Shown: positions 13,874-22,262 of the stretch, piece after piece
Layout: each line of letters begins with the position of its first letter
Numbering within the stretch: the stretch's first letter is position 1
DNA from: an uncultured Oscillospiraceae bacterium
Lineage (GTDB): Bacteria; Bacillota; Clostridia; Oscillospirales; Acutalibacteraceae
Length of the DNA: 25,166 nt
Direction of reading: 5' to 3'
NCBI GenBank assembly: GCA_902478605.1
Contig: CABSLQ010000044.1
Coordinates: 1 to 25,166 of the forward strand
Position numbers and translations under genes: made by a program
The notes under the pieces: generated by a model
Seen by the model: only the letters and a program-made list of their open reading frames with translations
Databases searched by the model: none
Told to the model about the DNA's origin: nothing

Positions 13874-15098
13874 CGGAAAACGCCAGCCACAGGCTGATGA
13901 CTTCGGGCCAAATTGGCCCGAAGTCAATGAACAAGGCCAGCCACAGCCAAAACAAAATTCCAAGTTTCGGGAAACCAGCAACATTCCCCAGCCGTCCGAG
14001 CGGTTGCACCAGGGGGCGGATTCCTCCGGCTTTGCCGCCCGCAGGGATAAGAAATCGGCCTACCGTGCCGAACGCACGGGCGTCAAGCTGGAGGCGGCCA
14101 AACAGAAACAGGCAAAGCAGAGGCAGCCCAAGAAGCCCGGCCCGGTCAAAGCAACGCGGCAAACGGTACAGGCGCAGGCGTGGCGGGCTGTCCACGGGAA
14201 GATCTATCAGGCAGAGCAGGAAAACGTCGGGATAGAGGCCGCTCATCGGACGGAACTGGCCGGGGAGTCCGCGCTGCGGGGCACGTCCCGGTTTATCAAG
14301 CAGCGGCGGCGCACCCGCCCGGCCCGGAATGTCCGCAAGTGGGAAAAGCGGGACATCAGGGCCAAAGCCGACCTGCAATTTCGCAAGCTGGTACAGGAAA
14401 ACCCGGAACTGAAGAAATCTATCCTATCCCGCTTGGGGCAAAAGCAGCGGGTCAAGCGGCAGGTGCAGAAGCAGGTCCGCAGTACCGCTAAACGCGGCGC
14501 ACAGGCAGCCAAGAAAACGGCGGTGACAACCGAACGGATCGCGGTATCGGTGGTGCGCTTTTTTACCATGCGGCCGCTGGCCCTGCTGGCGATGGGACTT
14601 GTCCTGCTGCTGATCGTCACGCTGCAAGCCTGCATGGGGCTGGTAGCGTCCATCGGCGGCGGAGGCGCGGGCGGTGTGGCCGGGGCTGCCGGAAGCGCCG
14701 ACGCCATTTATACGAATATGGAGCAGGAGCTTATGGTTTCCATCGACAAGCTGGAAGCCGACAACCCCGGCTTTGACGAGTACCGGCGGGAGCTTGGCTC
14801 AATCGGGCACGACCCCACCGAGCTGCTGGCGTTCGTGTCCGTGTTCGGTGAGCTTTCGGAGGAGGAACTGAACAGCACCTTGCAGGCAGTTTTTGATAAG
14901 CAGTACCAGCTTGCGGGCGAAGAGATAACGGAAACGCGGGAAACGGTGGACGAGGACGGCAAGGTTACGACCAGACAAGTCCGTGTTTTTGAAATTACGC
15001 TGACCGTCATCCCTTTTTCCGAAGCGGCGGCGGAACAGCTTTCACCCGAACAGCTTAAACAATTCCAGCAGAATATCAATAAGGAGGTATCGGCTTGA
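13866..15098 (+). CDS. CD1108-like mobile element protein, apparently without its C-terminal peptidase
   Basis: A 410-residue protein. Residues 1-230 are basic and hydrophilic (RDKKSAYRAERTGVKLEAAK and onward), a membrane segment lies at about 236-258 (RPLALLAMGLVLLLIVTLQACMG), and an extracellular part follows. The extracellular DEYRRELGSIGHDPTELLAFVSVFGELSEEELNSTLQAVFDKQYQL region matches the linker part of CD1108-family proteins. From memory, those are longer and carry a cell-wall hydrolase (NlpC/P60-type) domain after it. Here the protein ends soon after, with no such domain. It begins at ATG 13866 overlapping the virB4-like stop. Palindrome copy 9 lies inside its 5' end and is translated as DFGPNWPEV. 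Confidence 0.8.
   Translation: MRDGKRQPQADDFGPNWPEVNEQGQPQPKQNSKFRETSNIPQPSERLHQGADSSGFAARRDKKSAYRAERTGVKLEAAKQKQAKQRQPKKPGPVKATRQTVQAQAWRAVHGKIYQAEQENVGIEAAHRTELAGESALRGTSRFIKQRRRTRPARNVRKWEKRDIRAKADLQFRKLVQENPELKKSILSRLGQKQRVKRQVQKQVRSTAKRGAQAAKKTAVTTERIAVSVVRFFTMRPLALLAMGLVLLLIVTLQACMGLVASIGGGGAGGVAGAAGSADAIYTNMEQELMVSIDKLEADNPGFDEYRRELGSIGHDPTELLAFVSVFGELSEEELNSTLQAVFDKQYQLAGEEITETRETVDEDGKVTTRQVRVFEITLTVIPFSEAAAEQLSPEQLKQFQQNINKEVSA
13900..13924. repeat. palindromic repeat, copy 9 (inside a coding region)
   Basis: Perfect arms with centre A, identical to copy 12. It lies 27 bases after the stop of the virB4-like gene and is read through by the CD1108-like frame. Confidence 0.95.
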
Positions 15099-15346
15099 AC
15101 CCAAAAATTGAACGAGTCTGCAAAGACATAGACAAAACCAAAGGCAAAATCGGTGAACTGCAAGCCCGGCTGCGGGAACTGGAAAGACAGAAAACCGAAC
15201 TGGAAAACACCGAGATTGTGGAAACGGTGCGGGGCATGGATATTTCCCTTGCCGATCTGGCCGCCATGCTCCGGGCCGCCCATACTACTTCGGGTCAAGT
15301 TGTCCCGAAGTCCGAAACAACTGATAAGGAGGCAACCAAAGAATGA
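15095..15346 (+). CDS. DUF4315-family protein
   Basis: An 83-residue protein starting at TTG 15095, with AAGGAGG at 15081-15087. Residues 1-50 form a short coiled coil, NPKIERVCKDIDKTKGKIGE followed by LQARLRELERQKTELENTEI. Then comes VRGMDISLADLAAMLRA, the usual DUF4315 pattern. The gene is found next to the DUF4366 gene in Tn1549-like ICEs; its role is not known. The last 20 residues are encoded by and just after palindrome copy 10 and are probably not conserved. It overlaps the preceding gene by 4 bases and the next one by 4 bases. Confidence 0.88.
   Translation: MNPKIERVCKDIDKTKGKIGELQARLRELERQKTELENTEIVETVRGMDISLADLAAMLRAAHTTSGQVVPKSETTDKEATKE
15287..15311. repeat. palindromic repeat, copy 10 (inside a coding region)
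   Basis: Arms ACTTCGGGTCAA and TTGTCCCGAAGT with centre G. Eleven of 12 pairs are intact and the single T/T mismatch is at the same position as in copy 1. It is translated within the tail of the DUF4315 protein and lies 16 bases before AAGGAGG of the DUF4366 gene. Confidence 0.9.
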
Positions 15347-15972
15347 GAAAACCGAAACGACTGGCGGCGCTGTGCGCCGCTTTTTTCATGGCCGTTTGCC
15401 TGTGTTCCACCGCCGTCCATGCGGAGGAAGCTCCTGCGGGATCGGCAAGCTCCGCGCCGGAAAGCTCCGCACCGGCCGAGGCCGGTTTGCCGTCTGGCAC
15501 GGGCACGGTAAAAGAGGTATATACCGACGAGGACGGGCGCAAGTTTTACACCGTCCAGACCCCGGCGGGAAACACCTTTTACCTGATTATCGACTTTACC
15601 CAGCAGACAGAAAACGTGTATTTTCTGGATGCGGTGGCGGAAAAGGATTTGCTGGCCCTGATTGAGCAGGCGGGCGGAACGGTGACAGCCGGGACAGAAA
15701 GCACCCCCGATGAAGAAGCCGGGGACACTCCGGTTTCCGAGCCGTCGGGCGAAGAAGCAGCCGGACAGACGGAGAGCAGCAGCGGCCTGTTCAGCATGAT
15801 ACTGGTAGGGGCGGTTGTGGTCATCGGCGGCGGCGCGGCCCTGTACTTCAAGGTATTCCGCAAAAAGCGCGGCAGTCAGAGCAGTCAGGAAGAATACGAG
15901 GAGGATATTTCCGACGAGCCGGAAGCGGATCTGCCGCCCTGGGACGACGAACAGGAGGATGACCATGTATAA
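15343..15972 (+). CDS. DUF4366-family membrane-anchored protein (CD1107-like)
   Basis: A 209-residue protein. It has a signal peptide (residues 1-27, basic start then LAALCAAFFMAVCLCSTAVHA), an Ala/Ser/Pro-rich linker, and the conserved domain at about 48-110. That domain reads GTGTVKEVYTDEDGRKFYTVQTPAGNTFYLIID, then VYFLDAVAEKDLLALIEQAG. A single membrane segment lies at about 149-168, before a basic then very acidic cytoplasmic tail. It is a regular component of Tn1549-type ICE conjugation operons, probably a surface part of the channel. AAGGAGG at 15326-15332 precedes ATG 15343. Confidence 0.9.
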   Translation: MRKPKRLAALCAAFFMAVCLCSTAVHAEEAPAGSASSAPESSAPAEAGLPSGTGTVKEVYTDEDGRKFYTVQTPAGNTFYLIIDFTQQTENVYFLDAVAEKDLLALIEQAGGTVTAGTESTPDEEAGDTPVSEPSGEEAAGQTESSSGLFSMILVGAVVVIGGGAALYFKVFRKKRGSQSSQEEYEEDISDEPEADLPPWDDEQEDDHV

Positions 15973-16186
15973 CTTTACCGACAGCCCTTTTGAAAAGATG
16001 ATGAAGCAGCGGCCGCCCGGTTACCGGGAGCCGGCCGCCGTCCCGCCGCCGGATTCCCCCTGCCGGGGCTGCACCATCTGGCGGGGGATGGCCTGTGTGG
16101 GATTGTGCCGCCGCAGAATAAAACCCCCGGCAAAGGAGGGAGCAACTTCGGGCCAACTTGGCCCGAAGTCCGGGAATGGCACATGA
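15965..16186 (+). CDS. small cysteine-containing ICE protein
   Basis: A 73-residue protein beginning MYNFTDSPFEKMMKQRPPGY, with four cysteines in the order C-x2-C, then two more (SPCRGCTIWRGMACVGLC), which could bind zinc. Similar short proteins with NFTDSPFEKMM starts accompany DUF4366 genes in related ICEs; no function is known. It overlaps the DUF4366 gene by 8 bases. GGAGG at 15955-15959 serves ATG 15965. Its last 15 residues run through palindrome copy 11. Confidence 0.7.
   Translation: MYNFTDSPFEKMMKQRPPGYREPAAVPPPDSPCRGCTIWRGMACVGLCRRRIKPPAKEGATSGQLGPKSGNGT
16132..16178 (+). promoter_or_regulatory. ribosome site separated from its start codon by a palindrome
   Basis: AAAGGAGGG (16132-16140) is the only good Shine-Dalgarno ahead of ATG 16176, but it is 35 bases away. 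Palindrome copy 11 (16145-16169) lies between. If the palindrome folds as an RNA hairpin, the remaining spacing is 10 bases, which is normal. Confidence 0.55.
16145..16169. repeat. palindromic repeat, copy 11 (perfect consensus)
   Basis: Perfect arms, centre C. It lies between a Shine-Dalgarno and the ATG at 16176. Confidence 0.95.
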
Positions 16187-16571
16187 CAAAAAACCGGCCC
16201 GCGAGCTGACCCGCGCCGAACGGACGGCCATCCGCAGGCTGGTAAAACGGTGTGCGAACTATGACGCGGAATATGGCTGCCTGCCGCTGGACGGCCCCTG
16301 CTATATGCTGGGCAAATGGTGGACAGGCGGATACTGTCGGTATTTCTGGGAGGCGGTTCTTCCCCTCGACCCGGTACTGGAGGCCGCCCTGCTGGGACAA
16401 AGCGGCGGCCCGGCCTATAAGGTTTGCCCGGTCTGCGGCGGGGCATATCTTCCGGTAACAAGCCAGGTATACTGCTCGGAGGCTTGCCGGATCAAAGGAA
16501 GCCGCGCGGCTGCCCGTCTGCGGCAGCAAAGACGGCGGCTCCGAAAGGCGGGCAGCCCGTCACGAACTTAA
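16176..16571 (+). CDS. cysteine-rich VLP-type protein
   Basis: A 131-residue protein from ATG 16176. It starts with a basic helix (ELTRAERTAIRRLVKRCANYD). Then come GCLPLDGPCYML, the YCRYFWEAVLPLDPVLEAAL stretch and a C-terminal zinc-ribbon-like part (VCPVCGGAYLP, then VYCSEACR), ending in a basic tail. The order N-Y-D, C-L-L-D, C, WF/YF-AVLPLD, C--C, YCS--C matches the 'cysteine-rich VLP' domain of Clostridial mobile elements, of unknown function. A longer start at TTG 16158 would lie inside the palindrome. The spacing between the ribosome site and the ATG is unusual (see the entry at 16132). Confidence 0.82.
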   Translation: MAHDKKPARELTRAERTAIRRLVKRCANYDAEYGCLPLDGPCYMLGKWWTGGYCRYFWEAVLPLDPVLEAALLGQSGGPAYKVCPVCGGAYLPVTSQVYCSEACRIKGSRAAARLRQQRRRLRKAGSPSRT

Positions 16572-16692
16572 CCGGAAGAAGCCTGTATTTTCAGGGCTTC
16601 CCGGCCGCGAAATCTGGGCGGGACTGGTAAACAATCCAACTGCCCCGGTTTTGAAGATAAGAGCGTGACACCGCAAGAACAAAACGGCGTGT

Positions 16693-16717
16693 ACTTCGGG
16701 CCAAATTGGCCCGAAGT
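16693..16717. repeat. palindromic repeat, copy 12 (extended to 33 bp)
   Basis: Perfect arms with centre A. Here the symmetry extends to 16 bases per arm (16689-16704 and 16706-16721). It lies in the leader of the adhesin gene, just before another hairpin. Confidence 0.95.
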
Positions 16718-16723
16718 ACACAG

Positions 16724-16750
16724 CCGCCTGTGAAAAGCAGGCGGTATTTT
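16724..16750 (+). terminator. terminator-like hairpin in the adhesin leader
   Basis: CCGCCTG (16724-16730) pairs perfectly with CAGGCGG (16738-16744) around a 7-base loop, followed by TATTTT. The T run is weak, so termination would be partial. It lies 25 bases before the adhesin ATG. Confidence 0.5.
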
Positions 16751-16774
16751 CATACAGAAAGGAAACGGAAATAT

Positions 16775-19700
16775 ATGAAAAAAACAACACGCATAGGCAG
16801 CGCGGTCATGGCTATTGTCCTGCTGTTGAGTACCCTGCTCCCTGTCGGCGTATCGGCGGCGGACGTGACAATGGATTTATCAAACTGCGAGGTAAGCTGG
16901 GACTACACCCTAACCGACGAAGATGGCAATACCTTTTCCGCCGCCTATGGCATTCGGGATGAGGATAACCCATTCGGCGGCGCAGTCGCTCCCCTGTACC
17001 GGAACATGCACGACTACACGGCCAAACGGAAAGGGTTGACGGGCAACAACAGCACATGGACGTATGGCGAGGATTATGTCTATTGCTATTGTATCGAGCA
17101 TGGCGTTCCCCTGCCGGACAGCGGCAGCTATGCCGGATCGTCCGACCTGTCGCACGGCAACAAATATGAAATGCTGTCCGACGAGCAAAAAGACCTGCTT
17201 GCCCTTGCGCTGGCCTACGGATACCCCAACCGTACAGACGTATTGACGAGCAAGGACGCCAACGCCTGTTACAGCGCCAGCCAGCTCATTGTCTGGCAGA
17301 TTACGCTGGGATTCCGCACGTCTCCCACAGAATTAAACGACAAATCCTATCCCATGTCCGGGTACAGCGGCACCATGACCGAGCAATACTGCCGGAACAA
17401 ATACCTCAAAGCGTATTACGATAAAATTTTGGCGGATATGGCGTCCCATTACACCCGCCCTGATTTTACCAGCGATATGCCGGGGACAGCGAAAACCTAT
17501 GAACTATCCTATGCCGGCGGCAGGTACACCCTGACCCTCACCGACAAAAACAAGGTTCTTGATAAATACTATGTTTCGTCCAGCGGCGGTGTATCGGTGA
17601 AAATCAGCGGCAATACCCTGACGGTATCTTCCGACCAGCCCATCACCGATTCGGCCACCATTAAATTGAACCGCCGTATGCCTTCAACCAACCACACCAC
17701 CGGCTTTCTCATTTGGAGCGTGCCGGGCCGGGAGGAAGAAAATCAGGATATGGTATCCGGCGTACCGGCTGACAATGACCCGGTGCCGTCGTATTTCAAG
17801 GTGAAGGCCCCGGCCGGAAACCTGAAAATCATCAAGCACAGCGAGGACGGGCAGATTGGGGACGTGCCCTTTCAGATTTCCGGGAACGGTATCAACAAAA
17901 CGGTGCGGACACTGGCGGACGGGACGTTCCCTTTGGAAAACGTGGTTCCGGGCATTTACGAGGTTACGGAACTGACGGAAAACAAGTACGAGCCGCAGGC
18001 CACCAAGCGCGTCACGGTGGTATCCGGCCAAACGACAACCATAACTTTTGACAACAAGCTCAAGCGCGGGGATTTGGTTGTTACCAAGACCGCAGAGGAC
18101 GGCTTTGTGGAGGACAAGACTTTCCACCTGTACGGCACCAGCCTGTCCGGGCTGCCGGTAGACGAGTATGCCACCACGGACAGCAGCGGCGTGGCCCGGT
18201 TTGAGGATGTTCTCATTTCCGGGAATACCCCCTACACGCTGGAGGAAATCGGCGTTGAGGACAAATATGTGATTCCCGACCCGCAGCAGGCCGCTGTGGA
18301 GTGGAACAAGGTCACGAATAAATCTTTTGATAACGTCCTGAAAAAGTGGCGGGCGACGATTGTAAAATCGGACAACGAAACCGGCACGGCGCAGGGTGAC
18401 GCCACACTGAAAAACGCCAAATACGGCGTATACAAAGACGGGCAGCTTGTAGACACCTATCTGACCGGGCCGAAGGGAGAATTTACAACAAAATGGTACG
18501 CCTGCGGCGACGGCTGGACGGTGCGGGAGCTGGAGCCGTCCACCGGCTACCAGCTCAACCCGGAGGTCTATCCTGTGGGCGCAGAGGCGAAGGAGTACGA
18601 GCTGGAATACAACGAGCTTGCGCTGGACGTTGGCGAGCAGATCGTCAAAGGCCGAGTGGCAATCATCAAGCACACGGACGACGGCTCCACCGGCATTGAC
18701 ACCCCGGAGGAAGGGGCGGAATTTGAGCTTTTCCTGCGCTCCGCTGGCTCGTATGAAAATGCCAAAGAAACCGAACGGGATATTTTGACCTGCGACGAGT
18801 ACGGCTTTGCCGAGAGCAAGCCTTTACCTTTTGGGTGGTATCGGCTGCACCAAACCAAGGGCTGGCCGGGCCGGGAAATGATCGACGACATGGACATCTT
18901 CATTTCCGAAAACGGTAAGGTGTACCGGTTCCTGCTGAACAACGCCAACTTTGAAAGCCGCATTATGATTGTCAAGCTGGACAAGGAAACCGGGAACACG
19001 GTGCCGCTGGCCGGGCATGGCTACCAGCTTTACGACCCGCAGGGTGAAAAAATCACCATGACGCTCACCTACCCGGAGGTTGTGGAAATCGACACCTTTT
19101 ATACCGATTCCAACGGCTGCCTTATCACCCCGGAGCCGCTGCCCTACGGCGAGGGCTATTCGGCGGTTGAGGTGCAGGCCGTGGAGCCGTATGTATTAGA
19201 TCCCACCCCGGTCTATTTTGATATATTGCCGGAGAGCGCCGAAGAAGTGGACGGCGTGACGGTGATCCGGGTGGAAAAGGAAAATATGCCGCAAAAGGGC
19301 ACCATCACCATCCGCAAGGACGGCGAGGTGTTTTCCAGCGTTGCCACCACGGGAGGCAGCGAGGGCGCACCGCTGTTGTATCAGCCGGTATATTCCACCA
19401 AAGGGCTGGCAGGGGCCAAGTATGATATTGTCGCCACGGAAGATGTCTATTCCGGCGGTGTGCTGCGTTACAGTGCGGGCCAGACAGTATCGACCCTTAT
19501 CACCGGGCCGGACGGGAGCGCCACCAGCGTGCCGCTGTATCTCTCCACCTTTCAGGTGTATGAGCGAAAAGCACCCTACGGCATGACCCTCAACCCGGAG
19601 CTGGTGACAATCACATTGAGCTACGCGGGCCAGAATGTGGAATTAACCACGGCGGACGTTTCCTTTACCAACGAGCGCCAGCAGGTAGAAATCCGCCTGC

Positions 19701-19948
19701 AAAAAGCGTTGGAGCAGGACGAGGTTTTCGGGATCGGCATGAACGGCGAAATCCAGAATGTCGTGTGGGGGCTGTATGCCAGAGAAACCATGACAGCGGC
19801 GGATGGGAGCGTCATTCCGGCGGACGGCCTGCTGGAACTGGCTGCCTGCAACGAGGCCGGGAAAATCGTCTTTTCTGCCGACCTGCCGGTGGACTGCAAG
19901 GTTTACGCCAAGGAGTACAGCACCGACGAGCATTATCTGCTTTCAGAT
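16775..19948 (+). CDS. secreted thioester-domain/Cna-B repeat adhesin, 3' end lost
   Basis: A SpaA-like surface protein of about 1058 residues before the sequence changes character. It has a signal peptide (1-28, ending VGVSA) and a thioester domain with C106 in CYCIEHG and Q170 in ASQLIVW, the pair expected to form an internal thioester. Prealbumin-like Cna-B modules follow from about 350: six complete (starting NLKIIK, DLVVTK, RATIVK, RVAIIK, RIMIVK, TITIRK) and a seventh cut short after KVYAKEYSTDEHYLLSD. The modules carry the lysine expected for isopeptide bonds. No LPxTG sorting signal is left. GAAAGGAAA (16757-16765) precedes ATG 16775. The open frame runs on to 20314 through an unrelated recombinase piece. 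Family members stick to host or bacterial surfaces. Its placement after the conjugation genes is usual for such ICEs. Confidence 0.85.
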
Positions 19949-20314
19949 ATCGACAAACTGCTGAACTATATCCGTTACTGGCAGGCCTCCGGCGAGAGCC
20001 TCAAAACCTCTGCCCGAACAAAGACACGCCTTTCGCAAATCGTGCAGGAGGGGAGGTTCCGGGGCGGGATCGTCCCCTATGGATACCGCCTGGAAAAGCA
20101 GGGGCGCTTCAATAAAAAGAATCACGAAGTCAACGAGATTCTGGTTGACCCGGATGAAGCTGCGGTGGTGCGCATCATCTTTGAAAAATATGTCTATGAG
20201 GGGTTCGGCGCACAGCGGTTGTCCCGGTGGTTATATAACAACGGCTATCTCAATCGAAAGGGAACCAACTTCGCCAATACCACCATCATCAAAATGCTGA
20301 AGAACATCATGTGA
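19948..20314 (+). pseudogene. internal fragment of a large serine recombinase, fused in frame to the adhesin
   Basis: From about residue 1058 of the open frame the sequence becomes DKLLNYIRYWQASGESLKTS, then GRFRGGIVPYGYRLEKQGRF, then VDPDEAAVVRIIFEKYVYEGFGAQRLSRWLY, and ends NTTIIKMLKNIM. This is the 'Recombinase' domain (PF07508) of large serine recombinases of Clostridial mobile elements. The catalytic N-terminal resolvase domain and the C-terminal zinc/coiled-coil part are absent. The family normally continues after MLKN with PMYTG or similar, but here the frame stops at once. It cannot be an active recombinase. Both ends lie exactly where a broken adhesin gene begins. Confidence 0.8.
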
Positions 20315-21833
20315 GCAGATACCCCTCGCTTGGCTCGATCTCGCGCAGACTCCAATCATTTCCGCAGACATAGGATTTTGTGGTGAACTGTCCGCTGCGG
20401 TCGGTTTCGTACACATCCATGAGCTGCTCGCCGTTGAATACACCGTATTTTGCTCCAGCGAGAGAAGCATCGCCCTGCGGCAGTCCTTTTTCACTGTCGG
20501 ATTTGGTGACGGTAAGACTCCATTTTTTGAGGATATTGTGGAAACTCTTGTCGGTTACCTTATTCCACTCGATGGCTGCTGTCTGTTCGGGAGGCACGAC
20601 ATATTTGATATCGGTATCCACCTCTTCGAGAATATACGGTGTGCTGCCTGAAATGAGTACATCTTTGAAGATCGCCGTACCTGATGCATCGGTCACAGCA
20701 TATTCATCTACTGCAAGACCGGAAATGGAGGTGCCGTAAAGATGAAATTTTACACCCTCAACCATGTTGTCCTCGGAGGTCTTGATCACCTTGAGGTCGC
20801 CGCGTTTGAGAACGTTGTTGAATGTTACGGTTGCCGTCTGCCCGGATACCACAGTTACTCTGCGGCTCTCCTGAGGTTCATATTTCTTTTCCGTCTGTTC
20901 GGTTACGGTATAAATTCCCGGATTGAGATTATCCACCTGAATCTGGCCGCCGTTTGCCGTCTTAACAGTTTCATCTATGCCATTGCCTTGAATGCGGAAA
21001 GGAATCCCGTCAACCTTGCCGTCCTCGGAGGTTTTTACGATTTTTGCCGAGCCATAGGATACCTTGATATTGAGATAACCTTTTACAGGATCGTTGACCT
21101 CCTGTGCGTAGGTGACGGTATCCTGCAGTTCTCCGTTCGGGCCGTAAACACCGTCCGTCCAAGTGATGACACCGCGCCTTTGCGAATTTTTCTTTTCTGC
21201 GGTAATCGTGACGGTACTGCTCGGCGCTTTGTCGGCGGTGATCGTCAGCTTATTGCCGTTTACGGAAAAATGAATACCCGAAACGCTTGCGGAGAACGAA
21301 TAGTCGGAGAGCACATTGTTTTTGTCGGTGAGCGTAGCGGTGTATTTTTCGCCGTCCCATTCCAGTTCAATATTCTGCGCTTTACCTGTGGATTTGGAGA
21401 AGAAGCTCGGCACTTTGGAATGGGTCTGCACGCTTGCCGCAATGGAATTGTAGTAGCTCATAATCTTACTGTGTAAAGGATGGTTTGGGCTGATCTGATC
21501 GAGAATAGCGTCTTTGCCGCCGGTGCTGACCTTATTAAAGTCTGCGTCACGCTCGCCAACCACGGTTTCCCAAATTAAAAGCTGCGTGGCGACAGCGTGA
21601 GCCAGCTTGTCGCCGCCCTCATTTTGCGAACGCCAAGAGGTCGAAATCGTCCCCGTGTAGCCATATTGCATGATTCTGCCAATAAACAGTTTTATATCAT
21701 CGGGAGAAATGGTTTTGTTGTAGGACGAGGGGTAATTATCCCAAAAGTTTTCACCTTTTTTAGTGAAACGATCACCCGTTTTCAGATGAACACCGGGTTC
21801 GATGCAGTAGCAGATGTTGCCGTTATACGAACC
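20307..21833 (-). pseudogene. thioester/Cna-B adhesin fragment, truncated at both ends
   Basis: Minus-strand adhesin piece of about 508 residues, homologous to the one at 16775. The thioester cysteine is in NGNICYCIEPG and the glutamine in ATQLLIW. Cna-B modules follow: SAKIVKTSEDGKVDGIPFRI, then DLKVIKTSEDNMVEGVKFHLYG, and a third that breaks off after REIEPSEGYLLT. It lacks a signal peptide and the usual sequence before the thioester cysteine. Instead the open frame continues upstream into a DUF1281-like domain (see 21831-22259). It also lacks the remaining Cna-B modules and the sorting signal. The sequence is more AT-rich than the adhesin at 16775, so it is a homologue and not a recent duplicate. 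Confidence 0.75.
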
Positions 21834-22259
21834 CATATCCTCACTATATCCATAGGCATTCCATTTGGTTCCCCTATTCGAGATGCACCAATCGTACCAT
21901 GTCGGCGCGCCGAAGTCACGGATATTGCGCCATGCGGCTTTGCCAAGCTCCCATTCGTCACGCCTGATATCTGTCCGCTGGCGCAGGAAGATTTCTTCGC
22001 TTTCCACAGGAATGTTTCGCAGCTTATCCATATTCATGGTTCCGGCGAGTGTATACACATCGATAAAATCCCGATAGACTTTCAGTCCTCGGTCAGTTCG
22101 GCTGCTTGCCTCAATATCGAGACTTTTTGACATAGGAATGATCTTGTTAAAATCCACCGATCCGATACCATGTTCATCGGATTTGATTGTTTCCAGCATT
22201 GACCGGATTTTTTCAGGATCGCCTTGAAGCGATATATGGTTTACAACATGATTCGGCAT
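21831..22259 (-). CDS. DUF1281-like N-terminal part, fused to adhesin fragment
   Basis: The first about 143 residues of a 650-residue open frame: MPNHVVNHISLQGDPEKIRS, then IGSVDFNKIIPM, then GLKVYRDFIDVYTLAG and WYDWCISNRGTKWNAYGYSEDM. This is the pattern of the DUF1281 (YubB-like, ferredoxin-fold) proteins of plasmids and ICEs, in which W--WC---WGTKWNAY is the signature. Those proteins normally continue with about 60 more residues of their own; here the frame changes into the middle of an adhesin thioester domain. The start ATG lies 3 bases after the methyltransferase stop, with AGGAGA upstream, so it belongs to that operon. Annotated as a separate broken unit because the fusion is probably not a natural protein. 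Confidence 0.75.
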
Positions 22260-22262
22260 TTA

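Noticed and set aside
16578..16600. Hairpin after the cysteine-rich VLP gene as a terminator
   Set aside because: The stem is short with a bulge or wobble, and no T run follows.
187..16717. CRISPR array
   Set aside because: The repeats are palindromic, hundreds to thousands of bases apart and separated by genes, with no spacers of uniform length and no cas genes.
187..16717. Palindromes as plain rho-independent terminators
   Set aside because: The copies are not followed by T runs; they are usually followed by AGGAGG, and three have a separate terminator hairpin next to them.
17684..18673. 329-codon minus-strand ORF opposite the adhesin
   Set aside because: Long antisense frames are common opposite GC-rich repeat proteins; there is no ribosome site or recognisable family.
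20742..21476. 244-codon plus-strand ORF opposite the second adhesin
   Set aside because: It mirrors the minus-strand Cna-B/thioester coding sequence and shows no domain or start signal of its own.
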